In this document: piece by piece, positions 11,866 to 23,141 of the stretch
Numbering within the stretch: the stretch's first letter is position 1
Layout: every line of letters starts with the position of its first letter
Assembly (NCBI GenBank): GCA_016748015.1
Contig: JAAOMT010000034.1
Span: forward strand, 272,277-336,276
Source: Geosiphon pyriformis
Lineage: Eukaryota > Glomeromycota > Glomeromycetes > Archaeosporales > Geosiphonaceae
DNA length: 64,000 nt
Reading direction: 5' to 3'
The notes under the pieces: generated by a model
Database searches by the model: none
Seen by the model: only the letters and a program-made list of their open reading frames with translations
Told to the model about the DNA's origin: nothing
Made by a program: the position numbers and the translations under genes

Positions 11866-12059
11866 GTTATGGTCATCATCAGTTAAGTTAAAAGCGTAAA
11901 AAGGGTTTTCTTCTGGTTGGCTTGCACTCTCACCCTTTGGAGGTGCGCCTACCAGTTTAAAGGCTGATAAACAGTGGCTTCAACTAGAGGATCCTCTCCA
12001 AAGAAATTGATGTTGGCATGATTAGGTCTTTGGTTGGGCACATTGTTGTTGTTGAGTCT

Positions 12060-13502
12060 GTTATTCTGAGCATCATTGTTTCTGGAAACTGGTGAAGGCA
12101 GTAGAGGATTGTTGCAATCTCTTGAAAAGTGTCCAGTTAATCCACAGCAATAGTATACAAGTGGGCCACGATTTTGTTGTCTTTGATAAGGTGGTTGCTG
12201 GGGCTAATTAAAGCATGGTTCAAATATGAGTCTTTGTGGTTGTTGATTTTCTCTGACTGCTTGGGCTAAGGGTTCTAATAACTAGGCAAAATTTGCTGTG
12301 AGTCTGTTTATTAACTGTTCATTTGGATCTTGAGTATGAGTGGCAAAAGAAGTAGCAGCCATTTGAGGAGCAGGAGCCATGACAGGAGCAGGAGCAAAAA
12401 CTGATAGTATAGATCCCAAGTGCATCCTTTGGTTATCTTCAATTCTTTGTGCTAATTCAATGGCCATATCTATAGTGGGATTATTTTTTAGGGCCAAAAG
12501 GGGCCAAAGAGCATACAATAGATCAGTTCTCAATCTTTTTGTGAAGGAGTGAATTTTCTGCTCTTCTGTCCAATTTCTCCCAGAGTCTACACATTTGATT
12601 AGCTTTCTAATAGCCTTGGCATATTCAGTCACTACTTCTCCAGGACCTTGGGTTCTTCTTTTCAATTCCATGCACCATTTTGATATTAATATTGGGGTTC
12701 TAAACTTGGCCTCAAATCGGGTAGTGAAAGAAGTATTTTCTTCTCCAGCATTAATTGGTGTCTATCTGATTATTTTGTGTTAAGCATTGGCATCTGTTTC
12801 TTGTGAGAACCAGGTAGCAGGAGAGCCTTGGAGGTAACCACCAACAATTTGAAACTTGTATTTTTCATCATACTGGTTGGCTGTGACAGCTTTCTCAAAA
12901 TCATCCAACCATTCAATTGGATCTTGTGTATCACCTTTAAATAGTGGTAGTGGGGTATTGTTTCTTCTTCCTAGAGCAGTTTGTATACCTTGGAGGGTGG
13001 CCAAAATGTTTGCTTGCATGGGGTCATTAGCCATTGGTTCAGGGGTAACTGTTTGTGTAGATGAGTCTGATTTATTTGATAAAAGATCAAAAACAGAGGC
13101 AGTTTGGTAGCTTTCTTCTTCTGTTTCAAAGGGAGTTTCAATTGCTTGATGGACAGCAATCCAAATGTGAATTTGATGATTCAGATATTCAAAATCAGGG
13201 GGCTGTTGTTCAAAGGTTGCAGAATATAAGAGCTGATTGATACTGTTGTTTCTTTCTTCAAAGTCGTTTTCAAAATAAGCTTGGTCAAAGTAATAGGTTG
13301 TATAGGCTGTATAGATTTCAGCTGAATGCTCATTTAGGAACCAGTTCCAGAAGTCTTGGAATTGTCTACTGGATTGTTCTTCAAGGGAGAAGCAGATCAA
13401 GCAGAAGGGCAAAGAATTAAGTTCAATGAAATCTAGATTGTTTCTGTTGTGTGCTGCAAAGTGTTCTTCTGATTGCTCTGGCAGATATAAGTAATCACCC
13501 AT
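12060..13502 (-). pseudogene. gypsy-1 Gag with decayed CCHC knuckle
   Basis: The start at 13502 (MGDYLYLPEQ) lies 50 bases inside the 5' LTR, after the primer site. The capsid-like core, LPLFKGDTQDPIEWLDDFEK with TWFSQE downstream (12780-12960), is typical of the Retrotrans_gag family. It continues at 12282-12671 in the same frame. Near 12116-12157 the zinc knuckle reads YYCCGLTGHFSRDC; the first Cys of C-x2-C-x4-H-x4-C is Tyr, a TGT-to-TAT type change. Several stops separate the segments. Confidence 0.85.
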
Positions 13503-13530
13503 ACAATGAGGGAATAAGTGAATTTTGACA

Positions 13531-13548
13531 ACCTCACAAGAAGCACCA
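13531..13548 (-). promoter_or_regulatory. gypsy-1 tRNA primer binding site
   Basis: Minus-strand bases just inside the 5' LTR read TGGTGCTTCTTGTGAGGT. They start with TGG, the complement of the CCA end of a tRNA, six bases after the LTR. Gypsy-2 has TGGTGCTCTC at the equivalent place. The primer tRNA was not identified. Confidence 0.7.
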
Positions 13549-13554
13549 CTTTTA

Positions 13555-14209
13555 TGTTATGGGTTGGAGTAACAAGCTAATGGATAGCAAGGAAGAACAG
13601 TATTGTATGGTGATGGAAATAAACAAAGAGGAAATTACAATAAGGGAGCAAATTAAATAAGTAAGAATTCAATGTGCATGATCAGTCTCATAAAAATCAC
13701 AGTCGCTAATCTTTTCTTAAATCTGAAGGTAGAGGAATAGTCCGTGATTGTCAACAAAATAACACCACTGCTATTATTCTATGCCTCAACTTGGTGATTT
13801 TTAGAATTAATAACAGGTATTGTTGTACTTTTCAATCGTTTCTTTATTCAATGAATTACAAAAGCAAGCCAATTGCTTTTTAGGCTAATTCTAACAAATA
13901 CAAATTAAGAAGGGGAAAAGATAAGATATGTGAATGCCAACAAGTAGATACTTGAAGGTAAGGAAAGAAGAATAAGCGATTATGAGAGGAAGTAATTGAT
14001 ATTGTTTATTTCGTTACTTTTGATCATGTCTTTCTATAGCTAAGGGAATCATCACTTATATAGCTATCTAAAGTGGTCAACGACCAGGTCAACAATCAGG
14101 TCAATGATTAAGTCAATGATCACTATCTAAAAATAGGGTGGCTAATTATATGACATCAGTGGCTAATACATGTGATAACTAATAAAAACTATGGGTTTCA
14201 ACTGTAATA
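13555..14209 (-). repeat. gypsy-1 5' LTR (655 bp)
   Basis: It matches 6480-7218. It is shorter by 84 bases, exactly the difference between four and eleven 12-bp units. Other differences are scattered substitutions. Confidence 0.92.
14076..14123. repeat. 12-bp minisatellite inside the 5' LTR, 4 units
   Basis: Four units of the same 12-bp repeat that occurs eleven times in the partner LTR (7001-7132). Confidence 0.9.
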
Positions 14210-14213
14210 ATAT

Positions 14214-15040
14214 ATTATTATTAATTGAAATTTAAGATATTAGTTAACATGAAATTATTTCTATAATTCTTATTATTAATTAGTATATATTATTAGTTCA
14301 AATTATTATTTATTATTTTATTAAAATATCTAAATTTTTAGTTTATTAATAATTTAATTTATATAAAACACAAATATAAGCAAATTATAATAATTAAATC
14401 ATATAATACACTAAACTATATAATATTTAAATTTTACTAAAATATTTAATAATTTGACAAAATAATTAACAGTTTACTAAAGTAATTCATAGTTTATAAA
14501 AATAACTTGTAGTTTGACAAAATTATTTTTTATTTGCCAAAATATTAGAAAAAAAAGTATTAGATTATAGAATAATACTATAATAAATTATATAAAAAAA
14601 GAGTTTTTTTTTTAAAAAAATGTATTTTTTACAAAATATTTTTTTTAGAATTAATCTTATTTTAGAATTAATACAATTTCTACAAATCTTTAATAAAAAT
14701 TATCTTAAAATCCAAAATTTTTAAGTATTAAAACACTTAATATTAACTTATTTAAAACTAATATTTGAAATTAATTAACTATTAATTTTAATAATTATTA
14801 GTAATTTTTAGATTTGAATTTGAAACAACTTTTTTAATACATTTTATATTTTTTTTTAAAGTTTTTTTTTCATATTATTAAATAATTTATAATTGAAATT
14901 TTTGTAAAAAATTTGATTTTTACAGCAAAATAACTACATATTATTTAAAAAACTTACAAACAAGATTTTTTTGTAAAAAAATTGATTTTTATTATAAAGT
15001 AACTATACTAATAATTGGCCATTTTATTATAAGACCAATA
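14214..15040. repeat. AT-rich interspersed repeat, copy 1
   Basis: The sequence is colinear with 36165-36835 in the same orientation. Shared landmarks are a Phe/Tyr-poor run with TATAAAACACAAATATAA, a series of degenerate TTTACTAAAATATTTAA-like units of about 20 bases, and two similar blocks reading GTAAAAAA(A)TTGATTTTTA. No coding potential. It may be the non-coding end of a decayed element. Confidence 0.7.
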
Positions 15041-15215
15041 GTATATAATTTAAAGTATAAAAAAAAATTAACTTATTAAGGATTTACTAACTTTTATTAA
15101 CAACAAAATTAACAATAAAACAGTATTAATAATAACAAAAAAATAATAAAAATTTTTTTAATAATAATACTAAATTTTAAAGTCTATTACTAATTAATAT
15201 AAAGTTTATATTTTT

Positions 15216-15745
15216 TTATGTTTTTAGAATTAAATTATATAAGCAATTTGTGTAATATAAAATCATAAAAAAATTTAACAAATCTAATCTTAAAAAATTT
15301 TTAAAGCTAATATTATAATTAAAATTGGTTTTATTAAAATTTTTACTTAATATTACAAAAATATTTGTGTTTAATGTATTAATAATAAATTTAATATTAT
15401 AAATTTGTTTTAATCTTTTTTTTAAAGTAATATTAGTATACAAACCCAAAATTATAACAAATTTTTTATTTTTGAATAGTAATTTAATAAGTAAAAGTCT
15501 ATTAGAAATTTCAGAAATCTTAAAAACATATTTAATTAAACAATTGTTTATAATTACTACAATTTTAATATTCAAAAAATCTATATTTAAACCAAAAATA
15601 AACACTTTTACACTATTAAATTTATTAGCAATTTAAAATTTAATACTAAAACAAAACTTAATTTTTATAACAATTAAAATATTATTATTTAAACTTTTAT
15701 ATTATTTAATAATATTATTTTGTTTAACAAAAATAGTTATTTTTT
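15216..15745 (-). pseudogene. Ghost LINE endonuclease (copy D), extremely AT-mutated
   Basis: The minus-strand translation 15216-15605 follows the copy B endonuclease residue by residue in pattern: VFKISEISNRLLLIKLLFKN against VFKVSEVPGWLLSVRLLFKN, then LGLYTNIT and LSKNFNKTN against LSGDFNKDG. The substitutions fit loss of G and C (Ala to Thr/Ile, Asp to Asn, Gly to Ser/Lys/Asn). Upstream DNA to about 15745 still aligns with copy B at the nucleotide level. This identifies at least part of the AT-rich block as a very old, heavily mutated LINE rather than unique non-coding DNA. Confidence 0.75.
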
Positions 15746-18700
15746 TAATATTATATATAGCTATTTTTTTAATTAAGCTATTTATTAAAAATAAAAAAAA
15801 GATATTATATTATTATTTAAACAAAATAAATCCAGATTTTTCAAAATTATTTTAATTAATCTATTTAAAACCAATATATTGACTTCAAAATTATTAATTT
15901 TAAATATTAAAACTTAGAATTATTTATAAACAACTTTTAAAAATCATTTATTATAATAGATATAACTTGATAAATTGGTAATATTTTGTTTATACTTATA
16001 TTTAAATTTAAACTAATTACAGATAAAAATAAATTAATATTATTATTATATAAATATGTTTTTTTTGTATTTATATTTATATAAATAACTAATAGTTTTA
16101 AACTATTGCTTTATAAATATGTTTTTTGGTATTTAAAAAAATAAAAAAAGTTTAACTTATATAAAATTTTAAAAATCTGGTTAATAAAAAGTTTTAATAA
16201 ATATTCTAATATATTTAAATAAAAATATAAATCAAAATTATAAGATTATAATTTAAAATGTTTAATAAGTTTTTTACTATTAAAAAATCTTGAAATAATT
16301 TTTGAAAAAAAATAGAATTTATATTAATAATTACTAAAGTTCAAGTTTTACTACTAAAAAAAACTAAATAAAAAATAGAAACTTGTTTTTTTGTATATAT
16401 ATATATATATATAAAATACTATCTGTTTAAATTAAAAAAAGTTTTTTTTTACAATTAAACAATTTTTTATTAAGTATACAACTATTTAAAACATAATCAA
16501 ATTGTTTATAATTAGTACACAAAGACAATATTAGATTAATCTAATACAAATTTATGTTTTTGTAAACTGAAATTAAAAAAATAACAATATTTTTCAAAAC
16601 AGTTAAATTAAAACATATTATAATATAGTAAGTTTATATATACATAATTGTATTATATACTATAATAAAAGTTTTTTTATCATATAATATTAATAAATCT
16701 AAGAGATTATAAACTATAATATTAATTAAAAATATGTAAAAAAAGTGTAATATTAATCTCTTAAATTTTATATTTGTTTGTTAATATTAATTTTAACTAT
16801 ATATATAGAGTTTTTTTTTACAAGCACTAATTATTTAAAATAACTAAATTTATATTGTTAGTATTTTCAAATTTAACTAAAATTTTTGTTATAGATTAAT
16901 TAATTATATCTTAATTGTTTTTATTTTATTAAACTTAGTTAGTGCTAATTTTAATATTAATTTAGAAAAATTAATTGGAATTTTTTTCTTAATTTAATTT
17001 AATATTAATCTATTTTAAATTAGTATTTACCAAAAATTTTTTATTAATAGTTAATTTTTTAATCTAAATAAAACTAAATTCAGAAGTAAATAACAATTAA
17101 ATAATTTTATAAAATTTATAAAACTTAAAACTCTTCTAAAACTATCTACTTAATAAAATAATTTTTTAGTAATTTTTAATTTGTTATTTAGATTTTTTTC
17201 AGAAATAGTTAATATATTTATATTAAAAATAAATAATTTGATAAAATTAAAATTTTTTTTTTAATTGGCAAAGAAATTTTAAGATTTATTATATTAAAAA
17301 ATTGATAAAAAAAACTTAACATTATTATTTATATAATTAATAATAAAAAAATATAATAAATTATTAAATTAAAAATAATAGTTTGAATATAATACAGTAT
17401 TATGTTATTTATGTTTTTATTACTTTTCAAATCATTCAAATTAGCATAATAAATCTCTTAAATAATCAAATAATTTAAGTTATTAATTTTTAAACTACTA
17501 TTTGTACTGTTTATTTTACTGTTTATTTTACTTTTTTAAGATCTATACAAAACATATTTATTATTTTCCAAAATACTAAAATTCAAAAAATTAACAAAAG
17601 CATTGATTATAATATTAAATATATTAAGCTTTTTTGTTTTTTATTAGTATTTTTATATATAAACATTAAAAAAACTATATTTTTTTAATATTAAGACAGA
17701 ATTTTATGCCAGTTTTTTTTGTTAAATGTTTTAGTTAAAAAAACTGTTAATTTTATAATTTTAAAAGAATTAATATTAGCAGAAATAATTACAAAAATAT
17801 AGAAAAAAAGAAAAACAAGATAAAAAAATCTGCAATAAATCTTTTATTCTTGTTATAATAAAGAAATTAAAGTTTTTTTTATCTTATTTTAAGATTGTTG
17901 TTTTTTTAATATCTTAAAATTTTAATTTTATATAATATTTATTTAATATTATATAATTTTATTGTTTTTAATATTAATAAAAATTTTAAGTTGGTTTTTT
18001 TAAAACTTAACTACAAAAATTGTCTAAATTTATAAGATTTATAATTAAGTCTATTTTGTTTTAATTGTATTTTTATTGGTTAACAAAAAAAACTAATATA
18101 AAACAAATTTATTATTAAAACACAAATTACAAATAAAATAATTATTAACATGTTTAAAAAATTTTTTAAATTTAAAAATAAGTTTAATATTATTTATATA
18201 TAATAATAATAATAATAATAAAATAATTAACAAATTAAATTTTATGTTTTTTTAATCTTAATTAGCTTAAATAATTAATTATGTATTATTTGTAATGTTA
18301 TTTATGTTTAATATATAACAATTGAATTATATATAATAAATATTAATAATTATATTTATAATGTTATTTGTATATTGTATTTATTTTTATTTTTAATAAT
18401 TTTAAAACTTTTTATTGTTATTTATTATTAAACATGTAAATATAAACAAAATCATGTGTTTTAATTAATGATTATTGATTTTGTTAAATTTATTTACAAA
18501 AACAATTTGAATAACACAATTTTTCTTTTTGTCATCTTTAAACAAAACTTTTGAAACTGCAAAAAAAACCAATTTATAAGATTATGGTGAACATTATATT
18601 TGGAAAGAAGATGAATACAAAACAACTTGTTAAAAATGAAACCTATAAGTTTATTTGTACATATAGCATAGAAACAAAAAAATTGAAGTTTTAACGTAAA
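15746..18700. other. AT-rich block, probably decayed LINE and other repeats
   Basis: Nearly 3 kb of A/T runs with short microsatellites, for example (AT)n at 16398-16413 and (AAT)n around 18203-18220. No convincing open frame. By colinearity with copy B the part next to 15745 should be LINE ORF1, but the match is too eroded to trace by eye. Confidence 0.5.
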
Positions 18701-18749
18701 TTCAGATATGTTTTAGTGCTCGTAACTCAAAATTTAAAAAGACATAAAT

Positions 18750-21700
18750 TTATTCAGCCAGATTTGTCTGAATTTCAAAATCACTGTCATCATCGCTGTC
18801 AATGTCTCTTGGAAGAACACGAACTCCGAGTCTCCCCATGATATTACCGGCAGGCCCGGCTAATCCCTCTTGAGCTTTAAAACTGGCCAGTAAATTTGTA
18901 ACTGCATTCAGATCAAGGTCTACTGGTGAGTAATCATCATCTACGTTATCTTCATCCTCTGGCGCATTTATCGTTTTCTTTTGTCTCGTAACATCCTTTG
19001 GGGCACGTACAAAAGACTTCCCAACTTTAGTAGATGCTAACTCGTGATCCATAACCTGCATATAGGATTCCAGGTCGGTATCTGTATCAAGGGCCGGTTC
19101 CTTTTGCTCCAGTACGGAGGATGATGTAGCGGGAATAGGCGAAGGAGTTTCAGACTGATTATTGATTGCTTCTATTAGAATAGAAGTGGTTTCGAACGTC
19201 AAATAAACATAATTGCAACAATAATGACCGTTAGCAAGTGACATTAAATCTGATATTTCAAATATGGATTTCAGATAACTAAAAGTCCCATAGAAATAAT
19301 GTTATAAAATGATATATATACCCGTATGAGTTAGTGCGGTTTCTTTCAGTTTCACATTCGCTAAAGCTCGATATTCCTCGTCAGAAATATCTAAGCAGCA
19401 GTAATGAGTATTAAATGGTACTGGCAATATAAGATCGACTAGAATATCTACCAAGGGTACGCCTCATTATTTTTAAAAATTCAGAAGGATCAAACTGTAT
19501 TTCTCGATCTTGAGGTTCTTTATAATCCTCATCAATTTCAGTATCATCAGATTCTCCTTCATTTGATGAATGTTCGCTAAAAAATTTAATTTTGTAAGAA
19601 TCTCGAACACAAATATGAGAAAAAGCTTGAAAAAAAACCCACATACTCGAGAAACTCGGCCCCCTCAATACCAGCTTCATCAAAGTCTATAAAATTTTCA
19701 AAATCTTCAACCATTTTGTTTAAATCAGGGCCATTTTCATTGGCTTCATAGTCTGACTGTTGCTAAATGAGCGGGTAAATTTCTTATTAGATTTTTTAGT
19801 ATATAACAAATATTAATTTGATAACAAAAATTTCCATGCCTTTTCATGTGGTCCTAATTCAGTTGCCTTGAGAATATTTTCTAGGTCCATAGGTTTTATA
19901 TTCATCCAAGAATCATCATCTTCAAATAAATTTTTCGCGGCTAGTTCATCCGCAGATAAAAGGGGTTGCTCTAATAACTGATGTATTTGTTTCAGAGGGA
20001 AAATTTCACTCGAAAACTCTTCATTACTAATAGAAGGTTTAAATCAGCGTTAAAAAATATAGATAACGACATTTCATCAGATTGACTCCTTCAAGTAACC
20101 TCAGGTTCACGGGATTCCGATTTTTCAGGTATTGCTCTTTAGCAATCGTATCCAATTGTTTGTACAATTTAGATCCCACAATTTCGTTGCGGTAGTAATT
20201 ACGTTTCACCAAATTATGGTGAAAGGCAAGCCAATTGGGATCATTGATGAATGGATAGTCCTAAAAGATGAAAAAGCTATTATTACTACTGATATGTCTA
20301 GATTCATAGCGCGAATGTTTGCATGCCTCCACTTTATCTTCTTGTATATTTGAAGATAGATTGGCATAATATGGGTCACTAAAAAGGATTTCAAATCCAC
20401 ACGCCTAAATGTTTAAATCGTTTTTGATATTTAAATGAATTATATGGAATCACGAGAAAAGAAAATCAAGCTAAATAGTTCACCAATTTCATTCCAAGAT
20501 CGGCTGCCTTGAATTTTCCTGAGGTATTTGGTGGGAGCTTGAAAGCTTTAGGGGGATGAAATTTTTGACTCTTAATTTGTGCATAAAGAGTCTTTGTCAT
20601 TTTGACAAGAACGGTTATCGATGTTGATGGTGGAAAATTTTCCATTTTGTAACAAGCCTGCCAAATGATCAAAAGAAACTTAAAGATTTAAAACAAATTC
20701 TGAAAAGATATTGGGTACATACTTTCATGGCAATTGGATCACGTGTATAAAATGCTTCGATAGCCCAAGATATTAGTTGAGGGTTATGATACAATAAATG
20801 AGCGATTTTGTGAGGAACATGGCAAAGAGTATGGTGAATATTGTCAATTGCCTTTTGAGGATATCTTTTTAAGAAAATAGAAATAACTCTAGTTTTGAGA
20901 TTGATTGGTGGGAATTTCGTTCACAGAAATTTACCATCAAAGTGAACATACTCTGAAGAACGAGCAAATGCAGCTTTTTGAACTGATTCTTCTGCCTTTG
21001 TTTCGGCGGGATATTTGCGAACCAGGTCAATCGCTTGTTCCAATCTAATATTCTTGGAAAGTTTTTTTGACGATTCTGTATCTGGTATGAGAGCGAGAGG
21101 GATAATATGAAGATCACCCTGAAAAATCAAAATCTGAGTAGATATGTTTTTTGGATTCATAGTGGTGAAGATTTCAAAGTTGGGGATTAATATATAGTAT
21201 TATGCTAAAAAAATATCCCAAGCTTTTTTACCCTATTTTCGCTGTTGTTTGGGTTCAACCAAGCCGGTAACTGCATAGCAGATTGAATAAGTAAAAATTC
21301 CCCATCCTGATCCGAAACTCTAATCAGACCCTTTGAATGGTTAATAAGTAAAGATATTGAAATAGATTCTGGTTCAATATTTATGTGAAAAAAAAATCCT
21401 CACCGAATTACAATATCATCAAATTTTTTTGAAATGACCCTCAGCAAAAATACAATAAACCATTCATCATCAACGCAGTCCCCAAAACGGGTCTTGCCAT
21501 ACAAGAAAGGAGACGAAGGATCTGAGATATGTTCGGAGCATTAATCACTATTGCCAATATAGATAAAACGAAATCCGACCCCAAAGAGTTATAAACCTGT
21601 TTCACTATGGGCTATGGAAAGTTGAAAAGGATCTTTTTGCCATATATAATCCCCCAAGTATCCTTGGAGTTCGGCGAATAACAGTGCACTAGTCTCTCGA

Positions 21701-21804
21701 AGAAAAGCTTCTCGTTCTTCGGGGTCTATCGAAGCCAAATAAAAATTAAGAGAATAATGAACACAATCTTCTGATACAGGAGGTCTAACAAAAGGGTTTT
21801 CCAT
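18750..21804 (-). CDS. ECD: ECD/SGT1-family protein (ecdysoneless homologue), 13 exons, 726 aa
   Basis: Exons (minus): 21804-21597, 21521-21404, 21319-21232, 21133-20935, 20886-20723, 20657-20484, 20404-20333, 20260-20100, 20026-19840, 19762-19647, 19576-19452, 19390-19322, 19249-18750. They total 2181 bases in frame with no stop. Introns are 48-98 bases and GT-AG, except intron 9, which begins GC. Family signatures are VSEDCVHYSL at the N-terminus, GDYIWQKDPF, GDCVDDEWFIVF, AFYTRDPIAM, KTLYAQIKSQ and LGMKL, plus the C-terminal LDLNAVTNLLASF and QEGLAGPAGN blocks. ECD proteins are known in transcription/splicing roles (U5 snRNP assembly via PRPF8 in animals; suppressor of gcr2 in yeasts). The acidic tail (DIDSDDDSDFE) is typical. 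The start Met ENPFVRPP precedes the conserved block directly. Confidence 0.9.
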
Positions 21805-22047
21805 TGGAAAATATGAAATCAATATAGCAAGTAGAGCGAAGCACTTTGGAAAATTTGAAAAATTAGCACTTTTGGGTTCTTGAGTTAAAAGTGAGAGGGA
21901 TTTACTACACACTCGCTGAATTGACGGACAAATTTATTGTATTCTCCAAAGCCGCTAAAAAATTTCTTTATAAATTTTTAGAGAACCTTTTTCTCGTACA
22001 TTTTTTCATCTATCATCATACATGATATTTTGCTTTGCTATAGACTC

Positions 22048-22881
22048 TCAATTTTTCAATGCTACACTGTCCAAACTTTCAGGGAATAGTTTCCTGTCTA
22101 ACACGCCAGATTTTTTCATACATTCCCATTGATTTGGATTAAACATTCCTATATACCTCGATAACTTTCCCAATACCAAACCGCTAGTTTCAAAAAACCA
22201 CTCATGTTCTTTCATAAAGATCGCGATCCTTCGTTCTGCTTCTTGAACTTTTTCTGGGGATTCAACAACTAGCTCAATTTCTCCAACGTGATGTCCGAAG
22301 TCGGCAGTATCTAGATCCAAAGTGAATTCGTTATTAATTATATAATGTTTTCGAAAAGTTTGAATCTCACAGAAAGGCGTCAAATTGTATTTTTCAAGAA
22401 GAAATTCTTTGAATTGATCTTCTCTTGGAAGGGATATTGATGAATTTCCTGGATTCAGAATATTTTCCAGATATTCAGTAACGGAATCAATGGTTTCTAA
22501 CTCATGATATGAATCCATTGATGGAGTTAAATTTGTAGGGGTTTTGCACTCCCATTTTTCATCACGTTGTCGCAACCAAATGTCACGAGTGGTTAAAGGA
22601 TAGTCTTTCGAGTGGTTGTCATAATAGATATCAATGAATGAGTTGGCCTAAAGATATTGTATGGAACCGAATTTTTTAGGACCAAGATTTTGCTCAAAAA
22701 TGGGAAGGTTTGAGAAATTAAATGTAAATTTTTTTTCAACTTCGTAATGAGGTTTTAAGGATGTTTTAGGTTTCAACGAATTCGAATAAGATCTGAGAAC
22801 ATAATATTGATTTTTTGCCAATAGTGGAAAATTTTGATTAATTACAAACTTTTTCGTCATTTTAACAAAATGTTGAAACAC
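22048..22881 (-). CDS. Thiamine triphosphatase-like CYTH protein, interrupted by an in-frame TAG
   Basis: CYTH enzymes bind triphosphates in a beta-tunnel; ThTPase hydrolyses thiamine triphosphate. The ExExK signature is present as EVEKK (residues 47-51 from the Met at 22881), followed by FIDIYYDN and TTRDIWLRQR with WECK, the strand pattern of ThTPase. The C-terminal part carries GEIELVVESPEKV. N-terminal residues (LLAKNQYYVLRSYSNS) look like a mitochondrial presequence; a second Met lies at 22860. The gene is one continuous frame of 278 codons except for TAG at 22650-22648, between the ExExK segment and IDIYYD. I found no GT-AG intron that removes the stop in phase. It may be a real nonsense mutation, read-through, or a sequencing error. 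Confidence 0.75.
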
Positions 22882-23141
22882 ATTTGATCATTTAAATCGG
22901 GATGGGGAAATTTTTTTTACCAGAATTATAAAAATCGCCATAATTGTTATAATCAAAAGAGGAAGTCATATGTTTTTCTCCCTAAACTCATTTTTGTAGA
23001 TAATCAACAAATACCAGAATTTAAGCCTCAGGAGCAATAAAATATCGATAATGTTAATAAATATTTAATAAATATTTCATGGATTTGTTGCACACTTTCC
23101 TAAACGATAAAAGCTTTTAGATCTTTATATATTTTAATTTT

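Larger units (their letters stand above)
6480..14209 (-). mobile_element. Ty3/gypsy LTR retrotransposon gypsy-1, nearly complete
   Basis: Two direct repeats (6480-7218 and 13555-14209) begin TGTTA and end in ATAACA/GTAATA. They flank a minus-strand gag-protease-RT-RNase H-integrase series, the Ty3/gypsy order. A tRNA-type primer site and a purine tract sit exactly inside the LTRs. Gag is in one frame (13502 to 12282) and protease through RNase H in another (11865 to 9409), consistent with a gag/pol frameshift. Further shifts near 9270 and 8812 and a few stops are damage. The element is flanked by ATAT on both sides (6476-6479 and 14210-14213), a possible 4-bp target duplication, though weak in AT-rich DNA. 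Confidence 0.93.

Noticed and set aside
19190-19245. A further intron inside the last ECD exon
   Set aside because: A GT...AG pair exists around a segment of unusual composition, but the frame is open through it and nothing requires splicing.
22640-22690. A short intron removing the TAG of the thiamine triphosphatase
   Set aside because: The only AG is in TTTAG right at the stop. The nearby upstream GT sites are in the wrong phase or would give introns of about 20-35 bases.
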